Shown here piece after piece: positions 6,692-14,831 of a stretch of 33,654 nt of DNA; position 1 is the stretch's first letter; every line of letters starts with the position of its first letter. The notes beneath the pieces were generated by a model, which made no database searches, had not been told where the DNA came from, and saw only the letters and a list, made by a program, of their open reading frames with translations. The stretch lies in the NCBI RefSeq assembly GCF_000455265.1, contig NZ_HG005145.1, forward strand, positions 1 to 33,654, given 5' to 3'. Source of the DNA: Paenibacillus antibioticophila. GTDB lineage: Bacteria > Bacillota > Bacilli > Paenibacillales > Paenibacillaceae. Made by a program: the position numbers and the translations under genes.

Positions 6692-7546
6692 TTACAGTAC
6701 GGCCCCTTTCTTTTTATATAAAATAGTGTCGCACATCCGTACGGTCTGCTTTATCTCCTTCACATCGTGCACCCGCATAATCTGGCAGCCCTGGGCAATT
6801 CCCAGTGCGACGGTCGCTGCGGTACCATGCACAACCTCATCCGGTCCCAGCTCGAGCGCGGTACGGATAAATCGCTTGCGGGAGGTCCCCAGCAATAAGG
6901 GATAGCCCATCTCGGCAAGCAGGTCCAGCGAGCCCATGACCTCAAGATTCTCATGATACTCCTTGGCAAATCCAATCCCCGGATCCAGAATAATCATTTC
7001 ATCCTTGACTCCCGCCTGCTTCGCAATCGAGATGCTCTCCCGCAGATCAGCCTCGATATCCTGAATCAGATGGCGGTAATCGCGGTTATCCCGGTTATGC
7101 ATCAAAATGACAGGGCAACGATATGCCACAGCAACGCTGGCCATCTCCGGATCTCGCTTGAAGCCCCATACGTCATTCAGAATATGGGCGCCCGCCTTGA
7201 GTGATTCTTCGGCTACCCGTGCCTTATACGTATCAATCGAGATCGGGATATGCGGAATCTCGCGGTGAAGCGCCTCGATGACAGGAATGACCCGCTCCAG
7301 CTCCTCCTGCTCTCCAACCGGGTCATGCCCAGGACGGGTGGATTCCCCGCCAAGGTCGATAATATCCGCTCCGTCCGCAACCAGTTGAAGCGCATGAGCC
7401 ACGGCCCGATCAGGCGAATTATATTTTCCCCCATCCGAGAACGAATCCGGGGTCACATTCAAAATGCCCATAACCAGCGTGCGTTCCCCCAGTGTCAAGG
7501 TGGTCTCTCCACATACATAGCTTCTCTTATAAATCCGAGTCTGCAT
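6692..7546 (-). CDS. folP: Dihydropteroate synthase
   Basis: A 284-residue DHPS, the sulfonamide target, which joins p-aminobenzoate to the pterin pyrophosphate. All loops are visible: VMGILNVTPDSFSDGGKY, ADIIDLGGESTRPG, ISIDTYKARVAEESLKAG, HILNDVWG, MIILDPGIGFAK and LLGTSRKRFI. AGGAG lies 5 nt before the ATG. Its start overlaps the pabC 3' end by 20 nt, indicating coupled translation of p-aminobenzoate and folate enzymes. Confidence 0.97.
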   Translation of the reverse strand: MQTRIYKRSYVCGETTLTLGERTLVMGILNVTPDSFSDGGKYNSPDRAVAHALQLVADGADIIDLGGESTRPGHDPVGEQEELERVIPVIEALHREIPHIPISIDTYKARVAEESLKAGAHILNDVWGFKRDPEMASVAVAYRCPVILMHNRDNRDYRHLIQDIEADLRESISIAKQAGVKDEMIILDPGIGFAKEYHENLEVMGSLDLLAEMGYPLLLGTSRKRFIRTALELGPDEVVHGTAATVALGIAQGCQIMRVHDVKEIKQTVRMCDTILYKKKGAVL

Positions 7547-8471
7547 TTGCTCCTACCTTCTTTCTATATAAATCCAACAGGTCTCGGGTGAATGGCCCAA
7601 TCTTTCCTGATCCGACCTGCACGCAGGCAGGGTAGGCTGCCTCCTTTTCCCCCTCCTCCGAGTATCGGCAAATAAGGCGTGTGACAGGAATCAGCTCCTG
7701 AATTGAGTTGGTCACGAACACCTCGTCGGCACGAAGCAGGGTGTCCCAACTGTAGCGGCCTTCCCTCGCGGACAGGCCAAGTCCTGCCGCCAGCTCAAGC
7801 ACGACGGCCCGTGTGATTCCAGGAAGAATCCCCGTCTCAATCTCAGGCGTATATAAGACTCCTTCGTGGATAAAGAACAGGTTGCTTGTAATGCCTTCCG
7901 ACAACACCCCGTCCTCTGTCAGCATCACGCCTTCTGACGGAAGCCTGGAGCCGCCATTATCGGGAAGACGTTCATATTCGGATAATTCTCTTCGGGCTCT
8001 TACATTATTCATAAAATGGAGTGATTTCAGCCGGACCTTCGTCTCCGGTGTGTTGCGGCGAGTCTGTAGCAGCCAAAGCTGCTTTCCCTCGGTATAGAGC
8101 GTCGGCGCAACTGGAGGCAGCGACTTGACGTACAGAATAACGGTTGGCTGTTCATAATCCTCCGCGGTAAGACCAAGCGGCCCCTCGCCCGCCGATACCG
8201 TGAGGCGAAAATACCCGTCGCGAAGGCCATTCAAAGCCAGCAATCCCGCGATTTCCGAGCGCAGGATCGCGATATCCGGCTGATATGAAACCCCCAGCTG
8301 CAGGCAGCCTTCTCTAAGCCGTTCAAGATGACGCTCCAGTAAACTGGGATGGCCTTCATAGGTTCGGAACGTCTCAAACAGCCCGATTCCGTACATGAAG
8401 CCGTGATCCATAACGGACACCACGGCTTCAGAGGATCGGACCGGAACACCGTTCAGTCCGATATAGTTCAT
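7527..8471 (-). CDS. pabC: 4-amino-4-deoxychorismate lyase
   Basis: A 314-residue fold-type IV PLP enzyme that releases pyruvate from aminodeoxychorismate to give p-aminobenzoate. The N-terminal VMDHGFMYGIGLFETFRTYE and the PLP-lysine region VRLKSLHFMNNVRARRE are typical, as is SEGITSNLFFIHEGVLYTP with TGILPGITR. The context (pabB-pabA-pabC-folP) separates it from branched-chain aminotransferases and D-amino acid transaminases of the same fold. Its ATG overlaps the pabA stop by 4 nt, with GGAGG 7 nt upstream. Confidence 0.95.
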   Translation of the reverse strand: MNYIGLNGVPVRSSEAVVSVMDHGFMYGIGLFETFRTYEGHPSLLERHLERLREGCLQLGVSYQPDIAILRSEIAGLLALNGLRDGYFRLTVSAGEGPLGLTAEDYEQPTVILYVKSLPPVAPTLYTEGKQLWLLQTRRNTPETKVRLKSLHFMNNVRARRELSEYERLPDNGGSRLPSEGVMLTEDGVLSEGITSNLFFIHEGVLYTPEIETGILPGITRAVVLELAAGLGLSAREGRYSWDTLLRADEVFVTNSIQELIPVTRLICRYSEEGEKEAAYPACVQVGSGKIGPFTRDLLDLYRKKVGANADSDL

Positions 8472-9052
8472 AGACTCGCCTCCGCCTTGCGGCGGCTCAG
8501 GAAATTACGCAGCATTTGATGCCCATGATCCGTAATAATCGACTCCGGATGAAATTGCACGCCTTCTACAGCATATTGCCTGTGGCGCAGCCCCATGATT
8601 TCACCCTCGGCTGTCTCGGCGGTAATCTCCAGACAGTCGGGCAGCGTCTCCCGCTCTACGATCAAGGAGTGGTATCTCGTCGCGGTGAACGGGGAAGGCA
8701 GCCCGGCAAATACCGATTCTCCCTGATGGTGAATCGGCGAGGTCTTCCCATGCATCAACCGCTCGGCACGGATCACCTTGCCGCCAAAGGCCTGGCCAAT
8801 GGCCTGATGCCCCAGACAGACACCGAAGATCGGAATCTCGCCCTTGAAGCGTTCGATGACCTCCAGGGTAATTCCGGCTTCGTTCGGTGTGCACGGCCCA
8901 GGCGAGATCAAGATATGATCCGGATTCAACGCCGTAATTCCCTCCAGATCGATCTCATCGTTGCGGCGAACGACCACTTCCTCGCCCAGCTCACCCAAAT
9001 ACTGCACCAGATTGTAGGTAAATGAATCGTAATTATCGATGACCAGAATCAT
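8468..9052 (-). CDS. pabA: Aminodeoxychorismate/anthranilate synthase glutamine amidotransferase subunit
   Basis: A 194-residue class I glutamine amidotransferase that supplies ammonia to PabB. The start MILVIDNYDSFTYNLVQYLG is the family N-terminus. The nucleophile Cys is in PIFGVCLGHQAIGQAFGG, and the His-Glu pair is in VEGVQFHPESI. The ATG at 9052 is chosen because AGGAG lies 9 nt upstream; an ATG three codons earlier abuts that site. In Bacillus the single PabA/TrpG serves both folate and tryptophan synthesis; whether that holds here cannot be seen. Confidence 0.95.
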   Translation of the reverse strand: MILVIDNYDSFTYNLVQYLGELGEEVVVRRNDEIDLEGITALNPDHILISPGPCTPNEAGITLEVIERFKGEIPIFGVCLGHQAIGQAFGGKVIRAERLMHGKTSPIHHQGESVFAGLPSPFTATRYHSLIVERETLPDCLEITAETAEGEIMGLRHRQYAVEGVQFHPESIITDHGHQMLRNFLSRRKAEASL

Positions 9053-10620
9053 GTGCTCCATCTCCTGTTCTCTGCCTCGAAGGCGTATCGTGCGCTATGC
9101 CGGATCGCTATGGCAATCGCTTTGGCTTTATTTTGACTCTCCCGGTATTCCCGATAAGGATCGGAATCTATCACGATTCCCGCCCCGGCCTGGATATAAC
9201 CGACTCCATCCTGTGTAACCAGCGTTCGTATGATAATATTTAATTCCATATTTCCTTGATAGTCAATCCAACCCATGGCTCCTGTGTATGGACCTCGGGT
9301 CACCGGCTCCAGCTCCTCAATAATCTCCATCGTACGCACCTTGGGTGCTCCCGTTATCGTTCCGCCCGGGAAAACGGCTGCAATCGCCTCGAAGGCCGTT
9401 AACGGTTCTGCCAGAGCTCCCTCTACCTCGGATACAAGGTGCATGACATGAGAATATCGTTCCACCGTCAGCAGCTCGGAAACTTTAACAGAGCCGTACG
9501 ACGCCACTCTACCCAGATCATTACGCAGCAGATCGACAAGCATAATGTGCTCGGCCCGTTCCTTCTCGCTGCTAAGCAGCTCCGCCTCCATCGCGACATC
9601 TTCATCCGCGGTCAGCCCGCGGCGGCGAGTCCCTGCAATCGGACGGGTGCTGAGGCGTCTGGTCTCCAGCTTGACCAGCAGCTCTGGCGAAGCAGAGACC
9701 AGCTGGAATTCGGGCAAGCGGATCAATCCCATATACGGCGAGGGATTGATCAGACGCAAGCTTTCATAGATCGTTTCGGGCTTAGCAGCTAGAGGAAAAG
9801 CATGTCTCAGAGAGAGATTCACCTGAAATACATCCCCTGCGGCGATATATTCCTGAACCTGCCGAACCGCGCCTTCAAACGCCGATTGGCTCATCGATGT
9901 TTTAGACTCGGCGAACAGTTCATCAAGCGACGGTGTCTGCTCCTCCTGGATCGCTGGGAATGGCTCCGCCTGCTGGAATGCCCGCCACGCTTCAAGCATT
10001 TCTGCAGCCCTCGCCCGGGCCGTATCGTAAAGGACAGCTACATCATCAGAAGTTCTGATCTTGTCTTGATCCTCCAATGATTCTTCAACCGAGATATCCT
10101 TGTGCACTACCGCATAGACTGTCGATTCGGCTTCATCCCAGATCCATAATTCCTCGAAGCGCATCCACACATAATCGTCCAGCCCAAGCTCATCCTGAGC
10201 CAACGCAGGCAACCGCTCCAACGATCGCACAATATCATACCCCAGGAAGCCGACGGCACCGCCGCCCAGCTTGGGGAGAGCGGGATGGGACGGCGATTTA
10301 TAGGGAGCCAGCCAGTCCTTGATCAGCTCCAGCGGCTTGCCGATCAGCTTCCTGCCGGCTCCCGTAGTCAGATCCTTTACTTCCGCATGACAGCCCTTTC
10401 CACGAATCACGGATACCGGATTTAAACCCAGGAACGTATATCTGCCCCCTTTACCGCTCTCCAGCACAAAAGAATAGGCATTCGCCTGTTCCCAGGCTGA
10501 TTTCCATGCCTTCGGAAGACCTTCCGGCGACTTCATGCTGATCACACATGGGAGCAGTCTCCACTTTCCCTCCGACTGCCAAGCCTCCCAGTTCTCCTTT
10601 GAGATTAACGTCTCCACCAT
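9049..10620 (-). CDS. pabB: Aminodeoxychorismate synthase component I
   Basis: A 523-residue chorismate-binding enzyme that aminates chorismate. The N-terminal TrpE-like domain (about 1-200) precedes the catalytic domain, with RPIAGTRRRG, AEHIMLVDLLRNDLGRV, FPGGTITGAPKVRTMEII and GYIQAGAGIVIDSDP. The PIAGT motif has Ala where E. coli PabB has its Lys nucleophile, so motif alone does not exclude anthranilate synthase; the pabA-pabC-folP operon decides. The frame is open 46 codons further upstream, but the ATG at 10620, 7 nt after AGAGG, fits the family N-terminus and the promoter at 10670-10698. Confidence 0.92.
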   Translation of the reverse strand: MVETLISKENWEAWQSEGKWRLLPCVISMKSPEGLPKAWKSAWEQANAYSFVLESGKGGRYTFLGLNPVSVIRGKGCHAEVKDLTTGAGRKLIGKPLELIKDWLAPYKSPSHPALPKLGGGAVGFLGYDIVRSLERLPALAQDELGLDDYVWMRFEELWIWDEAESTVYAVVHKDISVEESLEDQDKIRTSDDVAVLYDTARARAAEMLEAWRAFQQAEPFPAIQEEQTPSLDELFAESKTSMSQSAFEGAVRQVQEYIAAGDVFQVNLSLRHAFPLAAKPETIYESLRLINPSPYMGLIRLPEFQLVSASPELLVKLETRRLSTRPIAGTRRRGLTADEDVAMEAELLSSEKERAEHIMLVDLLRNDLGRVASYGSVKVSELLTVERYSHVMHLVSEVEGALAEPLTAFEAIAAVFPGGTITGAPKVRTMEIIEELEPVTRGPYTGAMGWIDYQGNMELNIIIRTLVTQDGVGYIQAGAGIVIDSDPYREYRESQNKAKAIAIAIRHSARYAFEAENRRWST

Positions 10621-10669
10621 CACCCTGCCTCTGACCTCCAGCTCCGCACTCGGTTGCTTATTGTTTGCT

Positions 10670-10698
10670 AGTATACTAGACCTCGTCCATTTTGAAAA
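10670..10698 (-). promoter_or_regulatory. Promoter of the pab-fol operon, with palindrome at the -10
   Basis: On the minus strand TTTTCA (10693-10698), 17 nt and TATACT (10670-10675) lie about 50 nt before the pabB ATG. The 12-bp perfect palindrome CTAGTATACTAG (10668-10679) covers the -10 and may be an operator. Confidence 0.6.
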
Positions 10699-10705
10699 TA
10701 CAAAG

Positions 10706-10739
10706 GCCCCCGCAGCCGTACAAGAGACAGCGCGGGGGC
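10706..10739 (-). terminator. Terminator between cysK and pabB
   Basis: GCCCCCGC (10706-10713) and GCGGGGGC (10732-10739) form a perfect 8-bp GC stem with an 18-nt loop. On the minus strand it is followed by CTTTGTATTTTC, a poor U-tract, so termination may be partial. Confidence 0.55.
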
Positions 10740-10746
10740 AGCTTAA

Positions 10747-10828
10747 CTTCGTGATCAAAGGATGTCCTTTTGAACAACCTCTTAAAGTGCGAGTTCAAAA
10801 AGTCAGGGTCTTTTTGAACAACCTCTAT
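10747..10828. repeat. Dispersed intergenic repeat, copy A (tandem pieces)
   Basis: Two pieces of the family end to end. 10747-10782 resembles the 36-nt unit that starts CTTCGTGATCAAAAGATGAC, with a few changes. 10787-10828 reads AGTGCGAGTTCAAAAAGTCA, then GGGTCTTTTTGAACAACCTC, an internally shortened element with GTTCAAAAAG/CTTTTTGAAC arms. It lies just downstream of the cysK stop codon. Confidence 0.75.
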
Positions 10829-10834
10829 AGTGAA

Positions 10835-11773
10835 TTAAGCTTCAAAGTTGTAAAGCGGGGTGCTCAGGTAACGTTCGCCGTTACTTGGAACAATAGCAAC
10901 GACACGCTTACCCTTGCCAAGCTCCTTCGCAACCTTCAATGCGGCGAATACGGCTGCACCGGAGGAGATGCCCGACAGAATTCCTTCTTCCTTCGCAAGC
11001 TGACGAGCTTGTTCAAAGGCCGCTTCATTCTCAACATGAATAATTTCATTATATACGTCTTGATTCAGAATCTCAGGAATAAAGTTAGCACCGATCCCTT
11101 GGATCTTATGCGGGCCTGGCTTACCGCCTGCCAGAATTGGCGAGCCTGCAGGTTCAACCGCATACACCTTAACGTTCGGGAAACGGTTCTTGAGCACTTC
11201 GCCTGCACCGGTGATTGTGCCGCCTGTACCGATCCCAGCCACAAAGGCATCAAGCTCTCCCCCCAAGGATTCGATGGCTTCTACGATTTCAGGCCCAGTT
11301 GTCTCACGGTGAATCTTCACGTTAGCCTGGTTTCTGAATTGATCGGCGAGGAAATAATCCGGATTCGCAGCCAGAATCTCTTCCGCCTTCTTCACCGCGC
11401 CGTTCATCCCTTCCGACCCTGGTGTCAGCACCAATTCGGCACCGTAAGCGCGAAGCAGATTACGGCGCTCCAAGCTCATAGTCTCAGGCATAATAATGAC
11501 AGCCTTATATCCCTTTGCCGCAGCTACCATGGCAAGTCCAATCCCTGTATTACCGCTCGTTGCTTCTACAATAGTACCGCCCGGCTTCAATCTCCCGGCC
11601 TTTTCCGCTTCCTCAACGATGCTGAATGCGATCCGGTCCTTGACGCTGGAGCCCGGGTTCTGATATTCAAGCTTCACGTAGATTTCAGCGCTATCCTCAG
11701 GAACAATCCGATTCAGCTTGACGAGCGGGGTGTCTCCGATCAGTTCAGTTACATTGTTAACGACCTTTGCCAT
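10835..11773 (-). CDS. cysK: Cysteine synthase A (O-acetylserine sulfhydrylase)
   Basis: A 312-residue PLP enzyme making cysteine from O-acetylserine and sulfide. The PLP lysine is in NPGSSVKDRIAFSIV (about residue 45). The substrate loop VEATSGNTGIGLAMV and the phosphate-binding glycine loop GIGTGGTITGAGEVL are intact, as is the C-terminal SGISSGAAVFAAL. The ATG at 11773 has an excellent AAGGAGGG site 7 nt upstream; the 21-codon extension upstream is not credible. It is likely a single-gene unit with its own promoter and a palindrome between -35 and -10. Confidence 0.96.
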   Translation of the reverse strand: MAKVVNNVTELIGDTPLVKLNRIVPEDSAEIYVKLEYQNPGSSVKDRIAFSIVEEAEKAGRLKPGGTIVEATSGNTGIGLAMVAAAKGYKAVIIMPETMSLERRNLLRAYGAELVLTPGSEGMNGAVKKAEEILAANPDYFLADQFRNQANVKIHRETTGPEIVEAIESLGGELDAFVAGIGTGGTITGAGEVLKNRFPNVKVYAVEPAGSPILAGGKPGPHKIQGIGANFIPEILNQDVYNEIIHVENEAAFEQARQLAKEEGILSGISSGAAVFAALKVAKELGKGKRVVAIVPSNGERYLSTPLYNFEA

Positions 11774-11883
11774 GGTAATGCCCTCCTTATAATAATAAAC
11801 AATATCATTAGAATCCGCAGTTCTGGATGCTTGCATACGCAGTTGTTTTATATCCGAGTATTTAAGTAGGTTTTACTATTTAT

Positions 11884-11912
11884 ATATTAACAACCCCGAT
11901 CGGAGTTGTCAA
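11884..11912 (-). promoter_or_regulatory. cysK promoter with 20-bp palindrome filling the spacer
   Basis: On the minus strand TTGACA (11907-11912), 17 nt and TAATAT (11884-11889). The near-perfect palindrome ACAACTCCGATCGGGGTTGT (11890-11909; one mismatched pair) occupies the whole spacer and enters the -35. It is probably a repressor site. In B. subtilis cysK is controlled by CymR, but I cannot assign this sequence to CymR. Confidence 0.65.
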
Positions 11913-11921
11913 TAATAGCCG

Positions 11922-11961
11922 AAAAAAATACTTTGCCCGCACTCCTTTCAGCAAGCAAAGT
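11922..11961 (-). terminator. Strong intrinsic terminator upstream of cysK
   Basis: On the minus strand ACTTTGCTTGC and GCGGGCAAAGT pair over 11 bp (two G-U) around a 10-nt loop, followed by ATTTTTTT. It ends transcription coming from hslO, or from a small transcript arising in 11962-12100, before the cysK promoter. Confidence 0.88.
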
Positions 11962-11963
11962 AA

Positions 11964-11980
11964 GGATGACTTTTTGAACT
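11964..11980. repeat. Fragment of the dispersed repeat family (copy F)
   Basis: GGATGACTTTTTGAACT matches the inner end of the 36-nt unit seen at 21973-22008 and 28686-28721. It is a short remnant next to the terminator at 11922-11961. Confidence 0.4.
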
Positions 11981-12109
11981 ACTGAATTTTACGTTCTGAG
12001 GGCAACATGTGAAGTGTTCTTACGATCGCTGTTGTTCGCGGATTTCTCTAATTGAACTAAGATATTATACGGTAGAAATCCTCTCACAAAGGCGAACGTT
12101 TACGAGCAT

Positions 12110-12154
12110 GTGCTCCCGAAGCAGCTTTCTTGCAGAAAGCTTTCACTTCAGCAC
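12110..12154. other. Long imperfect hairpin in the hslO-cysK intergenic region
   Basis: The arms GTGCT/AGCAC, GAAG/CTTC and AGCTTTC/GAAAGCT stack around a TTGCA loop with small internal bulges. It lies about 60 nt after the hslO stop codon and has no U-tract on either strand, so it is not a classical terminator. The remaining non-coding stretch 11962-12216 shows no credible ORF; a TATAAT box sits at 12064-12069. Confidence 0.5.
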
Positions 12155-12216
12155 ACTTCACACTTATGCCCTTTCTACGTAACTTTTATAGTTCAACTTA
12201 TATAACTCTAAAATTT

Positions 12217-13107
12217 TTATTTGGAGGTCTGCTCGATCAACGCATCCAGATCCGCTCGATTAAATGCATATGCCTCGTTGCAGAAATCGCATATAACTTC
12301 GGTCTGCTCATCCTCATCCCGAAGCTGGATCAGTTCATCCCGGCCAAGGCTGATCAAGGTACGTTCTACCCGGTCCCGAGAGCAATGGCAGGAGAAGACG
12401 ATATCCAGCTCATCCAGCACCCGCACATCGGGAAGCAGCCACTTCAGCATTTCCTCCGGCTCCAATCCTTGATCCAGCAGTACCGTTACGGGCGGCATTT
12501 GTCCCACGGCCCGTTCGATCATATCAATGTCGGCATCGCTAAGGCCCGGCAAAAGCTGAATGATGAAGCCTCCGGCCACAATAACGGAATTGTCCGTATC
12601 TACAAGCACTCCAAGTCCCACTGCCGACGGTGTCTGCTCGGACGCAGCAAAGTAATAGGTGAAGTCCTCGCCCAGTTCACCGGAAATAATCGGTACATTG
12701 CCATGATAAGGCTCCTTCAGGCCCAAATCCTTGGTCACATTGATGAAGCCATCCGTGCCTACTGCACCAGCGACATCCAGCTTGCCCTGACTGTTCGCGG
12801 GCAAATGGACATGCGGATTGCTAACGTATCCGCGCACTTCTCCCTTAGCATTGGCATCCGCTACGATCTGGCCAACCGGACCGCCTCCCTTGACCTGCAC
12901 CGACAGTCTTTCTTCGCCCTTGAGCATAGCGCCCATCATGGCTGCGGCCGTCACCGTACGCCCTAAAGCGGCGGTAGTAGTCGGATACGTGTCATGACGT
13001 CTGCGAAGTTCTTCCACCAACTGTGTCGTCCGCACCGCAAAGGCGCGAACCTTGCCGTCCAGCGCGGTTCCGCGTACCAGACGGTCTTTTCCATTCTGTG
13101 TCTCCAA
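12217..13107 (-). CDS. hslO: Redox-regulated chaperone Hsp33
   Basis: A 296-residue holdase activated by oxidation. The N-terminal substrate-binding domain has DGKVRAFAVRTTQLVEELRR, GRTVTAAAMMGAMLKGEERL and ADANAKGEVRGYVSNPHVHL. The C-terminal zinc switch shows the required CxC (FSCHCSRDR) and CxxC (ICDFCNEAY) cysteines near residues 237-272. The longest start is TTG at 13107, 10 nt after GGGAGG. It lies downstream of coaX, as in B. subtilis. Confidence 0.95.
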   Translation of the reverse strand: METQNGKDRLVRGTALDGKVRAFAVRTTQLVEELRRRHDTYPTTTAALGRTVTAAAMMGAMLKGEERLSVQVKGGGPVGQIVADANAKGEVRGYVSNPHVHLPANSQGKLDVAGAVGTDGFINVTKDLGLKEPYHGNVPIISGELGEDFTYYFAASEQTPSAVGLGVLVDTDNSVIVAGGFIIQLLPGLSDADIDMIERAVGQMPPVTVLLDQGLEPEEMLKWLLPDVRVLDELDIVFSCHCSRDRVERTLISLGRDELIQLRDEDEQTEVICDFCNEAYAFNRADLDALIEQTSK

Positions 13108-13194
13108 CCGAATAAAGCCTCCCTTTTAAGCGCGTGTTCTTCCTCTTTAAATGATCTGATCCAGGCTAGCGTCGTTTCAAACCATTATATCCGC

Positions 13195-13959
13195 TTATTG
13201 ATTACGTTCATAGATTAACCGAAGGCCCTCCAGCGTAAGCCAGGGATCGACCTCCTGAATGCTTTTGGACTCACTTGCGATCAGCTCAGCCAGCCCTCCG
13301 GTAGCAATCACCTTAGGCTGGGTATTCATCTCGCGGGCAATCCGTTCGACAATGCCATCCACCTGTCCTGCATAGCCAAAAATAATCCCCGATTGCATCG
13401 CATGAACGGTGTTTCGTCCAATGACCTTCTTCGGCTTCTCCAGCTCAATCCGGGGAAGCTTGGACGCCCGCTGGTACAGCGCCTCCGTCGAGATCCCGAT
13501 GCCGGGCACGATAGCTCCTCCCAGATAATTACCCGCAGCATCCACACAGTCAAACGTTGTCGCCGTTCCGAAATCAACCACGACCAAAGGCCCGCCATAT
13601 TTCTCAATGGCAGCCACCGCATTCACAATCCGGTCTGCGCCTACCTCGCGGGGATTCTCATAACGCAGGTTTAAGCCGGTGCGAATGCCCGGTCCGACGA
13701 CCAGCGGCTTCTGATGTAAATATTTTTCACATAGCTCTTCCAGGACATGCATCAAAGGAGGAACCACCGAGGATAGGATGACCCCCTCTATCTGCTCGGG
13801 ATCGATCTTCGACATCGCGAACAGATTATGAATCAATACCCCATACTCATCCACCGTCGCCTGACGGTTCGTGCCGATCCGGAAATGATGCAGCAGCTCG
13901 CGCTGGCGATAGATCCCCAGCACAATATTGGTATTGCCAACATCCACTACAAGAAACAT
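13195..13959 (-). CDS. coaX: Type III pantothenate kinase
   Basis: A 254-residue CoaX, first enzyme of CoA synthesis, of the ASKHA fold. The phosphate motif DVGNTNIVLG is at the N-terminus, followed by GADRIVNAVAAIEKYGG and VVDFGTATTFD. Type III enzymes resist CoA feedback and need a monovalent cation. The ATG at 13959 gives the family start MFLVVDVGNTN with AAGG 9 nt upstream; an ATG at 13968 abuts that site and overlaps the nadC stop. Confidence 0.95.
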   Translation of the reverse strand: MFLVVDVGNTNIVLGIYRQRELLHHFRIGTNRQATVDEYGVLIHNLFAMSKIDPEQIEGVILSSVVPPLMHVLEELCEKYLHQKPLVVGPGIRTGLNLRYENPREVGADRIVNAVAAIEKYGGPLVVVDFGTATTFDCVDAAGNYLGGAIVPGIGISTEALYQRASKLPRIELEKPKKVIGRNTVHAMQSGIIFGYAGQVDGIVERIAREMNTQPKVIATGGLAELIASESKSIQEVDPWLTLEGLRLIYERNQ

Positions 13960-13964
13960 CGTAC

Positions 13965-14831
13965 TCATCCTTCTTTCTTCTCACCCAGATCCAGACTGAT
14001 ATCCAGGCTGTCAAAGGAATATGTGAGCCGTCCCACCGAGATCACATCCACTCCGCTCTCCGCGATCTCTCTGACGGTAGCCAGCGATACATTGCCGGAA
14101 GCCTCCGTCTTCACGTGAGGGGCCTTCGTCTTAATCAGGCGGACCGCTTCCTTCATCAGTTCAGGCGGCATGTTATCCAGCATAATAATATCTGCTCCTG
14201 CTGACAAGGCCTCTTCCACCTGCTCCAGGCTCTCCGTCTCTACTTCAATCGTCATCGTATGCGGAATATGGGCTCTAGCCCGGCTTACAGCCTGGCGAAT
14301 TCCCCCCGCACCCTTAATGTGATTATCCTTGATCATCACCGCATCATAAAGCCCGAAGCGATGATTCGCACCCCCGCCGGTACGAACAGCATATTTCTCC
14401 AGCATGCGGTGTCCGGGCGTCGTCTTGCGGGTATCGACCAGACGGACCGGAATTCCTTCCAGGGCATCGACAAAGGTCCGGGTTCTTGTGGCGATGCCGG
14501 ACAAACGTTGAAGCAGGTTTAGCGCTAGCCGCTCCCCCGTCAGAATGCTATGGGTGCTGCCTTCCACCTCAGCCAGGATGCTTCCCTTCTCTACACGTTC
14601 GCCATCCTTGACCTTCGGTGCGAAGACCAGAAGGGGATCGACAATCTCGAAGACGAGCTGGGCAACAGGCATTCCGGCAATAATGCCGGACTCCTTGGCA
14701 TGGATGATTCCCTTGGAGTTGTGTCCGTGGGGAATCGTAACACCCGTTGTGACATCGCCTGATCCAACATCCTCCCGCAGCCATCCCCGAATTGATTCTA
14801 CGAGTTCTTCATTATATCCATTAAACATCAT
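13965..14831 (-). CDS. nadC: Nicotinate-nucleotide pyrophosphorylase (quinolinate phosphoribosyltransferase)
   Basis: A 288-residue QPRTase that converts quinolinate and PRPP to nicotinate mononucleotide. Signatures are ALNLLQRLSGIATRT, RLVDTRKTTPGHRMLEKYAV, RTGGGANHRFGLYDAVMIKD and the C-terminal barrel TEASGNVSLATV with VDVISVGRLT. GGAGG lies 9 nt before the ATG at 14831. Its start overlaps the end of nadB, so it should be translated from the nadA-nadB-nadC transcript and may depend on coupling to nadB. Confidence 0.95.
   Translation of the reverse strand: MMFNGYNEELVESIRGWLREDVGSGDVTTGVTIPHGHNSKGIIHAKESGIIAGMPVAQLVFEIVDPLLVFAPKVKDGERVEKGSILAEVEGSTHSILTGERLALNLLQRLSGIATRTRTFVDALEGIPVRLVDTRKTTPGHRMLEKYAVRTGGGANHRFGLYDAVMIKDNHIKGAGGIRQAVSRARAHIPHTMTIEVETESLEQVEEALSAGADIIMLDNMPPELMKEAVRLIKTKAPHVKTEASGNVSLATVREIAESGVDVISVGRLTYSFDSLDISLDLGEKKEG

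Noticed and set aside
10535..11869. A 444-codon open frame on the plus strand across the cysK region
   Set aside because: It is antisense to cysK and the start of pabB, shows no recognisable domain, and runs through a terminator, a promoter and the repeat. It is a by-product of codon bias in cysK.
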